From contig NZ_WSRZ01000014.1 in NCBI RefSeq assembly GCF_009828585.1, positions 62,001-126,000 on the forward strand: a DNA stretch of 64,000 bases, in the 5' to 3' direction. A program made the translations under genes and the position numbers. This document shows positions 45,703 to 55,144 of the stretch, in pieces; positions within the stretch are counted from its first letter, which is position 1; each line of letters begins with the position of its first letter. A model generated the notes under the pieces. That model saw only the letters and a program-made list of their open reading frames with translations, was not told the DNA's origin and ran no database searches. Source of the stretch: Shewanella litoralis (GTDB lineage: Bacteria > Pseudomonadota > Gammaproteobacteria > Enterobacterales > Shewanellaceae).

Positions 45703-46533
45703 TCAGAGTTTTTCTAACTCGCTGCCACAATGATTACAGTATTCTGCGTCGTTATCATGGCCTTTTTTGCCACAATTACTGCACTTACGTAAATCGCGGG
45801 TTCTCACCATTTCATGAGAAATCTCCGCAGTTAAAATCCCCGTAGGTATGGCAATAATCGAATAGCCAATCAACATCGTTAATGCGGCAATACCCTGACC
45901 TAATGGCGTTTGCGGGGTAATATCGCCATAGCCGACGGTGGTAATGGTCACTACCGTCCAATACATGGATTTAGGGATTGAGGTAAAGCCATTATTTGGC
46001 CCTTCGACCACGTACATAATCACACTGAGCACCATGATGATGAGGCTGACCGAAAAGAAAAACATAAACACTTTACGGCTAGACTGCACCATGGCTTTTA
46101 ATAACAAGTGGCCATCGCTTAAATAGCGCAATAGCTTTAACACTCTAAACACCCGGAATAAACGCAACACCCGTAGCGCCAAGGCCACGTTTGCTCCCGG
46201 GAAGATTAAGCCTAAATAGCTGGGTAAAATCGACACTAAATCGACCACACCAAAAAAACTGCGGGCATAGTGTAAACGATTGAGGGAACAATATAACCGT
46301 AATATGTACTCAACGGTAAACAATACCGTAAAGCTCCATTCTGCGATACTAATAAGCTGACCATATTGCTCATTGATGTGCTCAATAGTGTCAATAAAAA
46401 TCAACACTACACTCAGCACAATGCATATCATCAATATGATATCGAACCGTTTACCCTCTGGTGTTTCAGTGCCAAAAATAACATTTCGCAGTTTTTGTTT
46501 TAGCGGGCTGTCGGACTTTTCTTCGGTATTCAT
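45703..46533 (-). CDS. Voltage-gated-type potassium channel with C-terminal zinc ribbon
   Basis: 276 aa from ATG 46533 (MNTEEKSD); an upstream in-frame GTG at 46596 would add 21 residues, and neither has a clear ribosome site. Six helices: S4 has regularly spaced arginines (LALRVLRLFRVFRVLKLLRY, 118-137), and the selectivity filter is TTVGYGD (198-204). After S6 a cytoplasmic C-terminus ends in two CxxC pairs (CSNCGKKGHDNDAEYCNHCG), a zinc ribbon. The pore is that of a K+ channel, while the ribbon could sense metal or redox state or bind a partner. Confidence 0.9.
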   Translation of the reverse strand: MNTEEKSDSPLKQKLRNVIFGTETPEGKRFDIILMICIVLSVVLIFIDTIEHINEQYGQLISIAEWSFTVLFTVEYILRLYCSLNRLHYARSFFGVVDLVSILPSYLGLIFPGANVALALRVLRLFRVFRVLKLLRYLSDGHLLLKAMVQSSRKVFMFFFSVSLIIMVLSVIMYVVEGPNNGFTSIPKSMYWTVVTITTVGYGDITPQTPLGQGIAALTMLIGYSIIAIPTGILTAEISHEMVRTRDLRKCSNCGKKGHDNDAEYCNHCGSELEKL

Positions 46534-46719
46534 TTCAGGTTTCGCTATATTAGGTAATCTTTTAGACGAACTTGCAAAAAACTTGCAAATAAACACGGTT
46601 AACTAATATCAATTAACCCTTGATGTCGTTAAAATCTAACATTGACTGCCGAGTTTTAACATTCGGAATCAGTCATTTTACAATAAAAATTAAAATGGTC
46701 ATTGGTTTACGGAGATTTC

Positions 46720-47226
46720 ATGCGCGCGCTTCCTATATTATTCATGGTTATGTTTTTTTGCCCACTGTTGGCAAATGCTTCATCGTCTCAATCGTTAAAA
46801 GCCAAAGTCGACCTTGTAGTGGTCAATAAATCAGAATCGCGTATGTCAGTCATGCGTGACGGTAAAGTGGTCAAGAGTTACCTGATTGCTATGGGCGATG
46901 TGCCACAAGGCCACAAACTCAAAGAAGGCGATCAACGCACGCCACAGGGCCGCTACACTTTAGATTATAAAAAGTCAGACAGTGCTTTTTATAAGTCTAT
47001 TCATATTTCATACCCTAATGAAGAAGATAAATTACGTGCTGATGCACTCGGTATTCCTGCAGGTGGCATGATTATGATCCACGGAGAAAACCCACGCTCG
47101 CCGTTACCGCCAGAAGAAGCTCAAAAATACAACTGGACCAATGGTTGTATTGCGGTCACCAACAAAGAAATGGACGAGCTTTGGCAAATGATTGATGCCG
47201 GCACCCCAATTGAAATTTGGCCATAG
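46720..47226 (+). CDS. L,D-transpeptidase (YkuD) family protein
   Basis: 168 aa from ATG 46720 (ACGGAGA upstream; an in-frame TTG at 46702 is less likely). Signal peptide MRALPILFMVMFFCPLLANAS. The YkuD domain has H121 (MIMIHGEN) and the catalytic C143 (NWTNGCIAVTN), with N instead of the usual S/T-H before GC. Periplasmic enzymes of this family cross-link peptidoglycan or attach lipoproteins. The altered residue before GC is tolerated in some subfamilies. yecM follows after 38 bp. Confidence 0.88.
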   Translation: MRALPILFMVMFFCPLLANASSSQSLKAKVDLVVVNKSESRMSVMRDGKVVKSYLIAMGDVPQGHKLKEGDQRTPQGRYTLDYKKSDSAFYKSIHISYPNEEDKLRADALGIPAGGMIMIHGENPRSPLPPEEAQKYNWTNGCIAVTNKEMDELWQMIDAGTPIEIWP

Positions 47227-47264
47227 CCACTGTCGTTTTCGCTTTTAATTGTTTGAGTGAGCAC

Positions 47265-47834
47265 ATGAACTACCAACATCTACAACAAACCTGGGCTGAC
47301 TTTAGCGTTCGGATAACCGCCTTTATTGAGCAGCTAGGATTAGACCGTTTATCTTTACAGGCCGATCACGCCGCATTGCGCGTCAATAACAACCAAACAG
47401 CGCAGTTACTTGCTGATGAATTTAGCCAATATGGTGAGGTAATATCGAATAACATGATTAATGGCAGGCCCATTTTAATCATTAAGCTTACTGAGCCGTT
47501 AGTGATCGGCTCTATGCAAATCACCTGTGTTGAACTGCCCTTTCCATCAGATAAAGCTTACCCAGTAGAAGGTTGGGAACATATTGAGTTGGTGTTTCCA
47601 TCACAAGCGCAAACCTGTGAAGCCCTTGTTGCCGAGCTAATTGAACACGCACCACAATTGGCCAGCATTATCGATAATGCTCAAGCTGGGGTTGGAAAGA
47701 TTAAGGTGAAACAGAGCTCACCAAAAGGTGATAACGAACGCTTAGCCAACCCAACCATTGCATTTAAAGCCAATGGCATTTGCGTAAAAGTGCATCCGCA
47801 TGATATTCAAACTATTATCGCCAGCGAACAGTAA
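47265..47834 (+). CDS. yecM: YecM-family protein (VOC fold)
   Basis: 189 aa from ATG 47265 (GAGTGAG upstream). It matches E. coli YecM along its length: LQADHAALRVNN, NNMINGRPILIIKL, VELPFPSDKAYPVEGWEHIELVFP, VKQSSPKGDNERLANPT and a final KVHPHDIQTIIASEQ. The fold is glyoxalase/VOC-like with His and Glu that can bind metal. The physiological role is unknown. Confidence 0.88.
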   Translation: MNYQHLQQTWADFSVRITAFIEQLGLDRLSLQADHAALRVNNNQTAQLLADEFSQYGEVISNNMINGRPILIIKLTEPLVIGSMQITCVELPFPSDKAYPVEGWEHIELVFPSQAQTCEALVAELIEHAPQLASIIDNAQAGVGKIKVKQSSPKGDNERLANPTIAFKANGICVKVHPHDIQTIIASEQ

Positions 47835-47879
47835 GCACATTACTCGGCTCGAGCAAAAACAACACTGACCTCTATTCAC

Positions 47880-48338
47880 TCAATCAATGAATCGTGTCAT
47901 AAACAGACTATTAGGATCAGCCTGATAGTCTGCAAATGGGCCGCAATACTCAAAACCATGACGTTGATACAAACGTCTTGCGGGGGCAAAAAAGTCCATC
48001 GAGCCGGTTTCTAAACTCAACTGCTGATAACCACGACGCTTAGCCTCATTGAGCAAATGCAATAACAATTCAGTGGCCACCCCTTGGTTTCTCGCCGCTG
48101 CGGATGTGCGCATTGACTTTATTTCGCCATGGGTTTCATTGAGCTGTTTTATCGCCACGCAACCTAATACCTCGCCTTGAAGCTTCGCGCACCAAAACGT
48201 AATACTAGGATGAGCTAGCGCATCGATATCTAAGGCATGGACACTTTCGGGTGGCGAAGTTGCATACATATCAGCTAAGTGCGCTTGTAATAATTCAATG
48301 ACCCCTGCATCTTGTAAGTCATCCACTTGTATCTCCAT
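47880..48338 (-). CDS. GNAT-family acetyltransferase
   Basis: 152-aa GNAT fold: GEVLGCVAIKQLNETHGEIKSMRTSAAARNQGVATELLLHLLNEAKRRG contains the acetyl-CoA loop RNQGVA (split across motif A), then LSLETGSMDFFAPARRLYQRHGF, the pattern of small-molecule N-acetyltransferases. Substrate not known. Stands alone between two convergent or divergent neighbours. Confidence 0.9.
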   Translation of the reverse strand: MEIQVDDLQDAGVIELLQAHLADMYATSPPESVHALDIDALAHPSITFWCAKLQGEVLGCVAIKQLNETHGEIKSMRTSAAARNQGVATELLLHLLNEAKRRGYQQLSLETGSMDFFAPARRLYQRHGFEYCGPFADYQADPNSLFMTRFID

Positions 48339-48471
48339 CTACTAACATTCCTTAGGGGTAAGTGTTTTAGTTAAGCATTAATTTATATACAATTTTTAGC
48401 CACACGGCTAGGGGGTTAAATTTCGCAACTAAATTGTAATTATGACCCCCTACACGTTAAATAAAATCACC

Positions 48472-49662
48472 TTAATTAACAACAAGCTTTTTAGCCACAG
48501 CGCGACTTTCGAGTCTAAGTAAACCGAGTAAAAATAGCGTTCCCATCATCACTACACTGGCCGAAACATATAAACCAATATCATAATTACCAAAGTATTC
48601 GGCTAAATAGCCCGTCGGAACAGGCGCAATAATTTGCGCCGCGCCATAGGATAAGGTCATGGTGCCCATAAATTTGGCGGGGTTACTGGGATAAAACTTA
48701 CCCGCCATGGTTAACACTAAGCTGACACAGGCGATGAAGGTGCCACCAAAACATAACGCGCTGACAATCACCACGGTTAAGCTGTCGTTCATCACAGGCA
48801 GAATAATCCCCACGGCTTGCAAACAGTAAGCGGCTAATAACGCTTTTACATAACCGGTTTTGCGGGCAATTCTATCCCACACTAATGCGGCAGGCGTGGC
48901 AGCAATACCAATTAACAAAAATGCTAAACTGCCCTGGCCTTGTAATCCCTCTGTGCGCTCGACAATATCGACAATAAAGGTTGAGCTAACGACATAGCCA
49001 TAACCGGCACAAAAATAGGCTAGCATCATCAGCAACTTAAATTCGCGGCTGGGTGGATTATCGTTAGCAACCTCGCCTTGCTGCTCACCCGCTGTTGGAT
49101 GCGGCATCCACAACCACGCTGGAATAGAAACCACAACAGCCAGCAGCGCTAGGGCCAGCCATTGCTGCTGCCAATCAGCCGACAGCCCAAGCATTAGCTC
49201 GAATAATAATGAAGTGATAATAATGCTCAAGCCTGCACCCGCAAAATGGATCCCTAATTCTGCACGGTGATTGTGTCTTACCAGCCACTTTAAGATAAGA
49301 CCAGAAGCAATGATAAACCCGCCAGAGGCACAAACACCGGCGAAAAAGCGTAATACCGCCCAAGTGACGATATCAGTCGTCACCACCATGGCGGCAGAAG
49401 TCACCACACTCAAGAGTAAATAAACACGATGTAAATTATATTTGTAATGCAGATTATGCATGCTCGCCGCCACAAACACGCCAAACATATAACCCATAAA
49501 ATTAGTGGTCGCCAACCAACCACCACCAGACTCAGTTAAGCCAGCACTGTCCTGCATTATCGGTAATAACAAACTATAGGAAAATCGTGCCACCCCAACG
49601 GTGACAATTAAACTGCAAATACCTGCAAAATACACACGAAAAGCGGTCAATTCCTTTAACAT
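48472..49662 (-). CDS. YbfB/YjiJ-family MFS transporter
   Basis: 396 aa from ATG 49662 (an upstream in-frame start at 49698 adds 12 residues). Twelve helices; the diagnostic opening VGVARFSYSLLLPIMQDSAGLTESGGGWLATTNFMGYMFG marks this MFS subfamily. It is divergent from a LysR gene 103 bp away, the usual arrangement for a transporter controlled by that regulator. Substrate unknown. Confidence 0.88.
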   Translation of the reverse strand: MLKELTAFRVYFAGICSLIVTVGVARFSYSLLLPIMQDSAGLTESGGGWLATTNFMGYMFGVFVAASMHNLHYKYNLHRVYLLLSVVTSAAMVVTTDIVTWAVLRFFAGVCASGGFIIASGLILKWLVRHNHRAELGIHFAGAGLSIIITSLLFELMLGLSADWQQQWLALALLAVVVSIPAWLWMPHPTAGEQQGEVANDNPPSREFKLLMMLAYFCAGYGYVVSSTFIVDIVERTEGLQGQGSLAFLLIGIAATPAALVWDRIARKTGYVKALLAAYCLQAVGIILPVMNDSLTVVIVSALCFGGTFIACVSLVLTMAGKFYPSNPAKFMGTMTLSYGAAQIIAPVPTGYLAEYFGNYDIGLYVSASVVMMGTLFLLGLLRLESRAVAKKLVVN

Positions 49663-49764
49663 TATCTTGCGCCTAATCGAAAAATGATTAACAAACAATA
49701 CGTCAACCTGCTAATGTTAAAAATTGAATTATTTTGAACCAAAACTTCTTATATTGAGAACTAT

Positions 49765-50598
49765 ATGGAAATGTTAATGCTCAAAACGTTTAAAGCCGTG
49801 GTCGATGAACAAGGCATTAAAGGCGCGGCAGATAAACTCAATACCGTGCAGTCTAATATTACTAACCGGATTAAGAAGCTCGAAGCAGAGCTCGACACCA
49901 AACTGTTTACACTGATAGGCAGAAAGCTGCAGTTAACCCCAAACGGGCAACAGTTATACGATTACGCTGAGCAAATATTGTTATTACAACATCAAGCTAT
50001 TTCAGCTATTTCACGTAATAAAGACACTTACGAGTTACGTGTCGGTATGCCCGAAACATTTGCTGCCGTACACATGCCATTAGCGCTTAAACAACTCAAG
50101 CTCAACCATGCTGAAATTCGCACCAAAATTCATACCGACACCAGTGAAAGGCTCGTATTTTCAGTGCTTAACAATAAGGTGGATTGTGCCGCAATAGGCA
50201 ATGCCCCAAAACATGAAAACCTGGTAGTGATCCCAATCGTTAAAGAAGAATTGATCATGGTGACGCCGCGAGACAGCGAATATGACCCGGTATTATTGGT
50301 GAGAGATGAAGGCTGTGGTTACCGACAACATGCCATGCTATGGCGCCAACAAGCAGGTCGAGGCAATGATGAACTCATGATAATGAGTAGTGCAGATGGC
50401 GTGTTAGGCTGCATTGCTGCAGGTTTAGGTTATACCATTATTGGTAAGAATATGGTGGCTGGCAGCCGCTATGAAAAATCATTGGTGATGACACCTGTGA
50501 GCCATGGCCCTAAACATGTTCAGTTATCGATTGTTTATCGTAAAGGCAGCCCATTAGAGTCTGGTATTTTAACCCTAGCCACCTTGCTGACAAAATAA
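49765..50598 (+). CDS. LysR-family transcriptional regulator
   Basis: 277-aa regulator: N-terminal winged helix (MLMLKTFKAVVDEQGIKGAADKLNTVQSNITNRIKKLE, then LDTKLFTLIGRKLQLTPNGQ) and a C-terminal effector-binding domain (VGMPETFAAVHMPLALKQL onward). At 277 aa it is slightly short of the usual 300. Divergent from the MFS transporter, which it probably controls through the shared 102-bp intergenic region. It is not NorR, although norVW follow downstream. Confidence 0.92.
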   Translation: MEMLMLKTFKAVVDEQGIKGAADKLNTVQSNITNRIKKLEAELDTKLFTLIGRKLQLTPNGQQLYDYAEQILLLQHQAISAISRNKDTYELRVGMPETFAAVHMPLALKQLKLNHAEIRTKIHTDTSERLVFSVLNNKVDCAAIGNAPKHENLVVIPIVKEELIMVTPRDSEYDPVLLVRDEGCGYRQHAMLWRQQAGRGNDELMIMSSADGVLGCIAAGLGYTIIGKNMVAGSRYEKSLVMTPVSHGPKHVQLSIVYRKGSPLESGILTLATLLTK

Positions 50599-50610
50599 CT
50601 TAACCATATT

Positions 50611-50628
50611 GTCCACACAGAAGTGGAC
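50611..50628 (+). terminator. Weak hairpin downstream of the LysR gene
   Basis: GTCCAC/GTGGAC with a 6-nt loop and no T-run; possible rho-independent end or mere inverted repeat. Confidence 0.35.
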
Positions 50629-50639
50629 GCCTCAAAGGT

Positions 50640-50694
50640 GTCATTATGACTATACCGGTGTCATTTTTACACCAGCCACTACTGTCTATATGAC
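50640..50694 (+). promoter_or_regulatory. Three NorR-type enhancer sites
   Basis: Three 11-bp sites of form GT-N7-AC: GTCATTATGAC (50640-50650), GTCATTTTTAC (50660-50670), GTCTATATGAC (50684-50694). E. coli norVW also has three NorR sites upstream of a sigma-54 promoter. They lie 55-110 bp before the promoter here, the normal enhancer distance. Confidence 0.75.
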
Positions 50695-50748
50695 ATTGTA
50701 GATTTACAGCAAAACAATAAAGCACTGATAAATAACAACTTAAAATAT

Positions 50749-50764
50749 TGGCACGACACCTGCA
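50749..50764 (+). promoter_or_regulatory. Sigma-54 promoter of norVW
   Basis: TGGCACGACACCTGCA: GG at 50750-50751 and GC at 50762-50763 with exactly 10 bp between, matching the -24/-12 consensus except one T-to-C. The norV ATG is at 50832. Confidence 0.85.
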
Positions 50765-50831
50765 ATAACATCGTTAACAGATAAGAACTTTACTTTTTAA
50801 CGATTAACTTTCAATTATTACAGGTGTAAAT

Positions 50832-52325
50832 ATGACTATTCACATTAAAAACAACATCAACTGGGTTGGCCAACGCGACTGGGAAATTCTTGATTTTCAT
50901 GGCACTGAATATAAAACCACTAAAGGCACCAGTTACAACAGTTACCTTATACGTGAGCAAAAAAATGTCTTAATCGATACCGTTGACCATCGTTTCAGCC
51001 TACAATTCATTCAAAACCTTGAGATGGAAATTGATCTTAATCTAATTGATTACATTGTGATAAACCATGCTGAAGAAGATCACTCTGGCGCATTAGCCGC
51101 ACTCATGGCAAAAATTCCTAATACCCCAATTTATTGTACCGAAAATGCCATCGACTCTATTACCGGCTTGCATCACCACCCTGAATGGAACTTCAATATT
51201 GTCAAAACTGGCGATAGCCTAGATATCGGTAACGGCAAGCAATTGGTCTTTATTGAAACCCCAATGTTGCACTGGCCAGACAGTATGATGACCTATTTAA
51301 CCGAAGATGCCGTGTTATTTAGTAACGATGCGTTTGGTCAACATTACTGCGATGAACGCTTGTTTAATGATGAAGTTGATCAGATTGAATTAATGGATCA
51401 ATGCTTACGCTATTACTCCAATATTTTAACCCCGTTTAGTGCACTGGTAACCGCTAAAATTAACGAGGTTTTAGGCTTTAACCTGCCTGTTGATATGATT
51501 GCCACCGCCCATGGCGTGGTGTGGCGTGATAACCCAACACAGATTATCCATCAGTATTTGCAATGGGCTGATAACTACCAAGAAGACCGCATCACTATTT
51601 TCTACGACTCAATGTCTAACAACACCCGTTTGATGGCAGATGCCATTGCTCAGGGGATCCATGATGTTGACCCTGGCGTTTCTGTTAAAGTATTTAATGT
51701 GGCGCGCCACGACAAAAATGACATTCTTGCTAATGTATTTCGCTCTAAAGGGATTTTAGTCGGCTCATCAACCATGAATAATGTCATGATGCCAAAAGTG
51801 GCAGGCATGCTAGAAGAAATCACTGGATTACGTTTTAAAGATAAAAAAGCCGGTGCATTTGGTAGCTACGGTTGGAATGGCGGCGCAGTAGACCGCATTC
51901 ACACTCGCCTGACCGACGCCGGATTTGAAACCACTGTCGGCCTAAAAGCAAAATGGAAACCCGACGGAAAAGCCATGCGCGAATGCCGTGAACATGGCCG
52001 CCAAATAGCCAAAAGCTGGGCGTTACACGATCTCAGCAATGTCGATTCTATTTCATCGCCTCTTAACCAAAATCAAGCGGTTAAATTAACAGAAACTGTA
52101 GCACCTGCAGCACCAACACCATGTGCATCAAGCGCAAGCATTAGCGATACACAAGAGATGCTATGCACCGTGTGTAACTGGGTATATCAACCCGTATTAG
52201 GCGAGCCAAACCAAGATGTACAGCCGGGAACGCCTTGGTGCGAAGTACCAGACTTTTTCCTTTGCCCTGATTGTGGTTTAGGTAAAGAGGTATTTACACC
52301 GATTGCACAGAGGAAAGCATCATGA
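50832..52325 (+). CDS. norV: Anaerobic nitric oxide reductase flavorubredoxin
   Basis: 497-aa cytoplasmic enzyme that reduces NO to N2O. The N-terminal diiron beta-lactamase-like domain has HAEEDH (H79, E81, D83, H84) plus H and D in MLHWPD and NDAFGQH. The flavodoxin domain (about 253-400) has [10 protein letters not shown] and [10 protein letters not shown] linker rich in Ala/Pro/Ser leads to a C-terminal rubredoxin with CTVC (from 445) and CPDCG. All iron ligands are intact. Its stop overlaps the norW start (ATGA). Confidence 0.97.
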   Translation: MTIHIKNNINWVGQRDWEILDFHGTEYKTTKGTSYNSYLIREQKNVLIDTVDHRFSLQFIQNLEMEIDLNLIDYIVINHAEEDHSGALAALMAKIPNTPIYCTENAIDSITGLHHHPEWNFNIVKTGDSLDIGNGKQLVFIETPMLHWPDSMMTYLTEDAVLFSNDAFGQHYCDERLFNDEVDQIELMDQCLRYYSNILTPFSALVTAKINEVLGFNLPVDMIATAHGVVWRDNPTQIIHQYLQWADNYQEDRITIFYDSMSNNTRLMADAIAQGIHDVDPGVSVKVFNVARHDKNDILANVFRSKGILVGSSTMNNVMMPKVAGMLEEITGLRFKDKKAGAFGSYGWNGGAVDRIHTRLTDAGFETTVGLKAKWKPDGKAMRECREHGRQIAKSWALHDLSNVDSISSPLNQNQAVKLTETVAPAAPTPCASSASISDTQEMLCTVCNWVYQPVLGEPNQDVQPGTPWCEVPDFFLCPDCGLGKEVFTPIAQRKAS

Positions 52326-53467
52326 GTGCACCTATCATCATTATTGGCAGCGGCTTTGGTTCATATCAATTAATTAAAACCATTAGACGTACAGATACAC
52401 AACAACCGATTACCGTTTTTACCCTTGATGAAGGTCACGACTACAGTAAACCAGATTTGAGCCATGTATTTAGTAATCAGCAAACCAGTACTGATTTAAT
52501 TCGCCAATCAGCGCAGGAGTTTGCGGCACAGTACAACATTACTTTGCATGCCTTAACGCGAGTAGACAGCATTGATAGCCAACAACAACGTGTATGGGTT
52601 AACGATGTCGCCTACCCTTATTCACAATTAGTGTTGGCGACTGGGGCCAAAACATTTGTCCCCACTATGCAAGGTGACGCGAGTAACAAAGTGATGACCT
52701 TAAACAGCCTGCAAGAGTTTGCCAGCGCACAACAGCAATTGCATGAGGCGAAGCGCATAATGCTGATTGGCGCGGGGCTGATAGGCACCGAAATCGCAAT
52801 GGATTTAAGTCGCAGCGGTAAACACGTGGTGGTGGTCGACCCAAGTAAAGGCGTAATGGCGAACATGTTGCCCGACCTCGTTGCGTCTGCGCTGCAAACT
52901 AAGCTTACTGAAGCCGGTGTAGAGTTTGAGTTTGGCCAAACGGTAACGGCACTTAATGAAAATGAGTCAACCCTGTGTGCCACGCTGAGTTCTGGCAAAA
53001 CCCATCATATCGATTGCGTTATTTCGGCAGCCGGATTAAAGCCTAATGTGGCCTTAGCTGCACAAACAGGCCTTGAGGTGAATAACGGCATAGTGGTTAA
53101 TCAGCAGCTGCAAACCTCGGTTAAGCATATTTATGCTTTAGGCGATTGCGCCGAAATCAATGGCAAAGTGATGTCGTATTTGCAGCCCATTTTGTTAAGC
53201 GCCAATGCACTGGCAAAAACCTTATTAGGCCAACCCACCACGTTAAGTTTACCGGCGATGTTAGTTAAGGTTAAAACCCCACAAATGCCCATTCAATTAG
53301 GTGGCAGCACGGTTAAAGATGTGGCGTCTTGGCAGGTAGATATTGATGCTAATGGCTGTTCAGTTAAAGCCTTTAACGAGCAAAAACAAATTATAGGATT
53401 TGTGGTCACCCAAGAGCATATGAACAACACGTTCCCGTTACTCAGGGCTTTACCCGCAAACCTTTAA
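52322..53467 (+). CDS. norW: Flavorubredoxin reductase (NADH)
   Basis: 381-aa FAD enzyme passing electrons from NADH to the rubredoxin domain of NorV. The FAD fingerprint [13 protein letters not shown] is at the N-terminus, the NAD fingerprint [16 protein letters not shown] near residue 145, and the second FAD motif [10 protein letters not shown] near 275. Length is close to the E. coli enzyme (377). Overlaps norV by 4 bp, so a fixed ratio of the two is expected. Confidence 0.95.
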   Translation: MSAPIIIIGSGFGSYQLIKTIRRTDTQQPITVFTLDEGHDYSKPDLSHVFSNQQTSTDLIRQSAQEFAAQYNITLHALTRVDSIDSQQQRVWVNDVAYPYSQLVLATGAKTFVPTMQGDASNKVMTLNSLQEFASAQQQLHEAKRIMLIGAGLIGTEIAMDLSRSGKHVVVVDPSKGVMANMLPDLVASALQTKLTEAGVEFEFGQTVTALNENESTLCATLSSGKTHHIDCVISAAGLKPNVALAAQTGLEVNNGIVVNQQLQTSVKHIYALGDCAEINGKVMSYLQPILLSANALAKTLLGQPTTLSLPAMLVKVKTPQMPIQLGGSTVKDVASWQVDIDANGCSVKAFNEQKQIIGFVVTQEHMNNTFPLLRALPANL

Positions 53468-53527
53468 CCTATATTTAAATCGGTGCTGATTACCTGGTAA
53501 TGTAAACAGCACCCTAAGGAGAACATT

Positions 53528-53863
53528 ATGTCTCATCAACGTATTCCAGCAAACTGGACCATTCAACGCTCTACCCCATTTTTTACCAAAGACAATGTAC
53601 CTGCGGCCCTACTGACTCACCATAATACCGCCGAAGGTGTTTTTGGTCAGTTATGCGTAATGGAAGGCGTGGTCACTTATTATGGTTTTGCCGACAGCGA
53701 AGCAACCGAACCGGAAGTGACAGTGGTGATTAACGCGGGCCAATTTGCCACCAGCCCTCCGCAGTACTGGCATCGCATTGAGTTAAGCCCAGATGCGCAA
53801 TTCAATATTAACTTTTGGTCCGAAAAAGATAAAACCGGCCAAGCGATGTTTAATAGCAAATAA
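53528..53863 (+). CDS. DUF1971 (YeaR/TehB N-terminal-like) cupin protein
   Basis: 111-aa small beta-rich protein with PPQYWHRIEL as the conserved end and the opening IPANWTIQRSTPFFTKDNVPAALLTHHNTA. E. coli YeaR, a relative, is induced by nitrate and nitrite, so its place 60 bp behind norW fits a nitrosative-stress operon. A metal site may be formed by His and Glu of the cupin-like barrel; the activity is unknown. Preceded by AAGGAG. Confidence 0.88.
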   Translation: MSHQRIPANWTIQRSTPFFTKDNVPAALLTHHNTAEGVFGQLCVMEGVVTYYGFADSEATEPEVTVVINAGQFATSPPQYWHRIELSPDAQFNINFWSEKDKTGQAMFNSK

Positions 53864-53891
53864 TCTTACAATGATACTTTTATCGCGATTA

Positions 53892-53912
53892 GGGGCAGCA
53901 ACAAGCTGCCCC
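53892..53912. terminator. Hairpin between norVW operon and DUF3047
   Basis: Perfect stem GGGGCAGC/GCTGCCCC with loop AACAA, placed between convergent genes; no strong T-run on either side. Confidence 0.6.
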
Positions 53913-53918
53913 ACTGAT

Positions 53919-54581
53919 TTATTCACTAAAAAATAGGTCACCATAATACGTTTCTGCATCTTTACCACTGTTGTCGGTATCGGTCATAATCGCAATTATA
54001 TCAATGTATTGATACGCTTTTCGGTTAGCTTTTTGACTGCCTTTATCCCCAAATGTGTCAATCAAATCTTGGTACACATTGCGTTGTTCTTCATACCACT
54101 GACCTCGTTGTGATTGTTGTCCTCTCACAGACATCATTTTAACACTTGAACCAGCAAAAGCGTTGTTCCAAACCAAGCCTTTGTCTTGATTACTCGACCA
54201 AACATAGTTTAATGACTTGGTGTTCCACACCATAAAACCACCATCAATAACGACGTAAACTCGCGCCACAAAGTCATCACCCGCTTTACTTCGCTCGTCT
54301 AACGGCGACAACGTCTGTTCAACTAGCCAACTCCAGTTTAGATAAGGCGTTGCAATGAGGTCAATTTTCTTTTCTAGCACCAATCCAGAGGCCGAATTTT
54401 GACTAATGGCTTTAAGTGCCATTTGGCCTTTGTATTGTTCAACGCTATAAATTGATTTGCCTGAAAATTCTTTCGCTTGCCATTGTTCAATGCCTTGCTC
54501 ACTCAACGCCGTTAAATTGGTGACCGCTTGCGCGCTCACACATAGCAAAAAACTCAATAACACGAATATCCATTTGCACAT
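53919..54581 (-). CDS. DUF3047 exported protein
   Basis: 220 aa from ATG 54581 (GGAGAG 4 nt upstream); the frame opens further upstream but the signal peptide MCKWIFVLLSFLLCVSAQA begins here. The family pattern LNWSWLVEQTLSPLDERSKAGDDFVARVYVVIDGG and DIIAIMTDTDNSGKDAETYYGDLFF is clear. Periplasmic, probably a beta-sandwich; function unknown. Follows the ACT protein by 82 bp. Confidence 0.88.
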   Translation of the reverse strand: MCKWIFVLLSFLLCVSAQAVTNLTALSEQGIEQWQAKEFSGKSIYSVEQYKGQMALKAISQNSASGLVLEKKIDLIATPYLNWSWLVEQTLSPLDERSKAGDDFVARVYVVIDGGFMVWNTKSLNYVWSSNQDKGLVWNNAFAGSSVKMMSVRGQQSQRGQWYEEQRNVYQDLIDTFGDKGSQKANRKAYQYIDIIAIMTDTDNSGKDAETYYGDLFFSE

Positions 54582-54663
54582 GTTACTCTCCAATTTTGCT
54601 ATTAAGCGGTGTGTTTGAGTAAGAAAAACAGCCTCAAAAAAAACGACAGACTGCAATAAATCG

Positions 54664-55059
54664 TTATTGGTTAAACTCTGCTAGCGCGGTTAAGGCTAAT
54701 TGGGCTTTATCTGTAGGCACAAAAACATGGTCGTGATAATACGCGGCAATAACATTGGCACTGATATTAAATTCAGTGAGTTTAGCCGCTACCGCAGCTG
54801 TTAATCCAACAGCCTCAAGGCTTGAATGTACGGTTAAAGTAATTTGTTTAAAGCATGCTTCAAAGGTCAATCCTGCAGCCATTGCAGCCTCTTTATTGAC
54901 AACTAACGTTAAGCCTTCGCTCTCGCGAAATGTCGCAAGTGGATTTAATTGAGCATACTGTTCATATTCTCCCTGAACAGTGCAAAATACAAATTCTCCG
55001 TCCATCAATTTAGGGCTCATGGACGTCAATAGTAGTGCTAAATCGGTCATACCACTCAT
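54664..55059 (-). CDS. ACT-domain protein (COG3602-like)
   Basis: 131-aa cytoplasmic protein with two tandem small ACT-like halves: DGEFVFCTVQG... in the first, and ITLTVHSSLEAVGLTAAVAAKLTEFNISANVIAAYYHDHVFVPT in the second, the typical ligand-binding turn of this family. ACT domains bind amino acids; this stand-alone kind has no attached enzyme. Ligand unknown. Confidence 0.85.
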   Translation of the reverse strand: MSGMTDLALLLTSMSPKLMDGEFVFCTVQGEYEQYAQLNPLATFRESEGLTLVVNKEAAMAAGLTFEACFKQITLTVHSSLEAVGLTAAVAAKLTEFNISANVIAAYYHDHVFVPTDKAQLALTALAEFNQ

Positions 55060-55144
55060 AGTCTACAATCCTTTTTGATAATCCATTGATTTAGCAGGCT
55101 ATAACACGCTTTATGCTAAATAACCTGAACTCTGGATAATAAAC

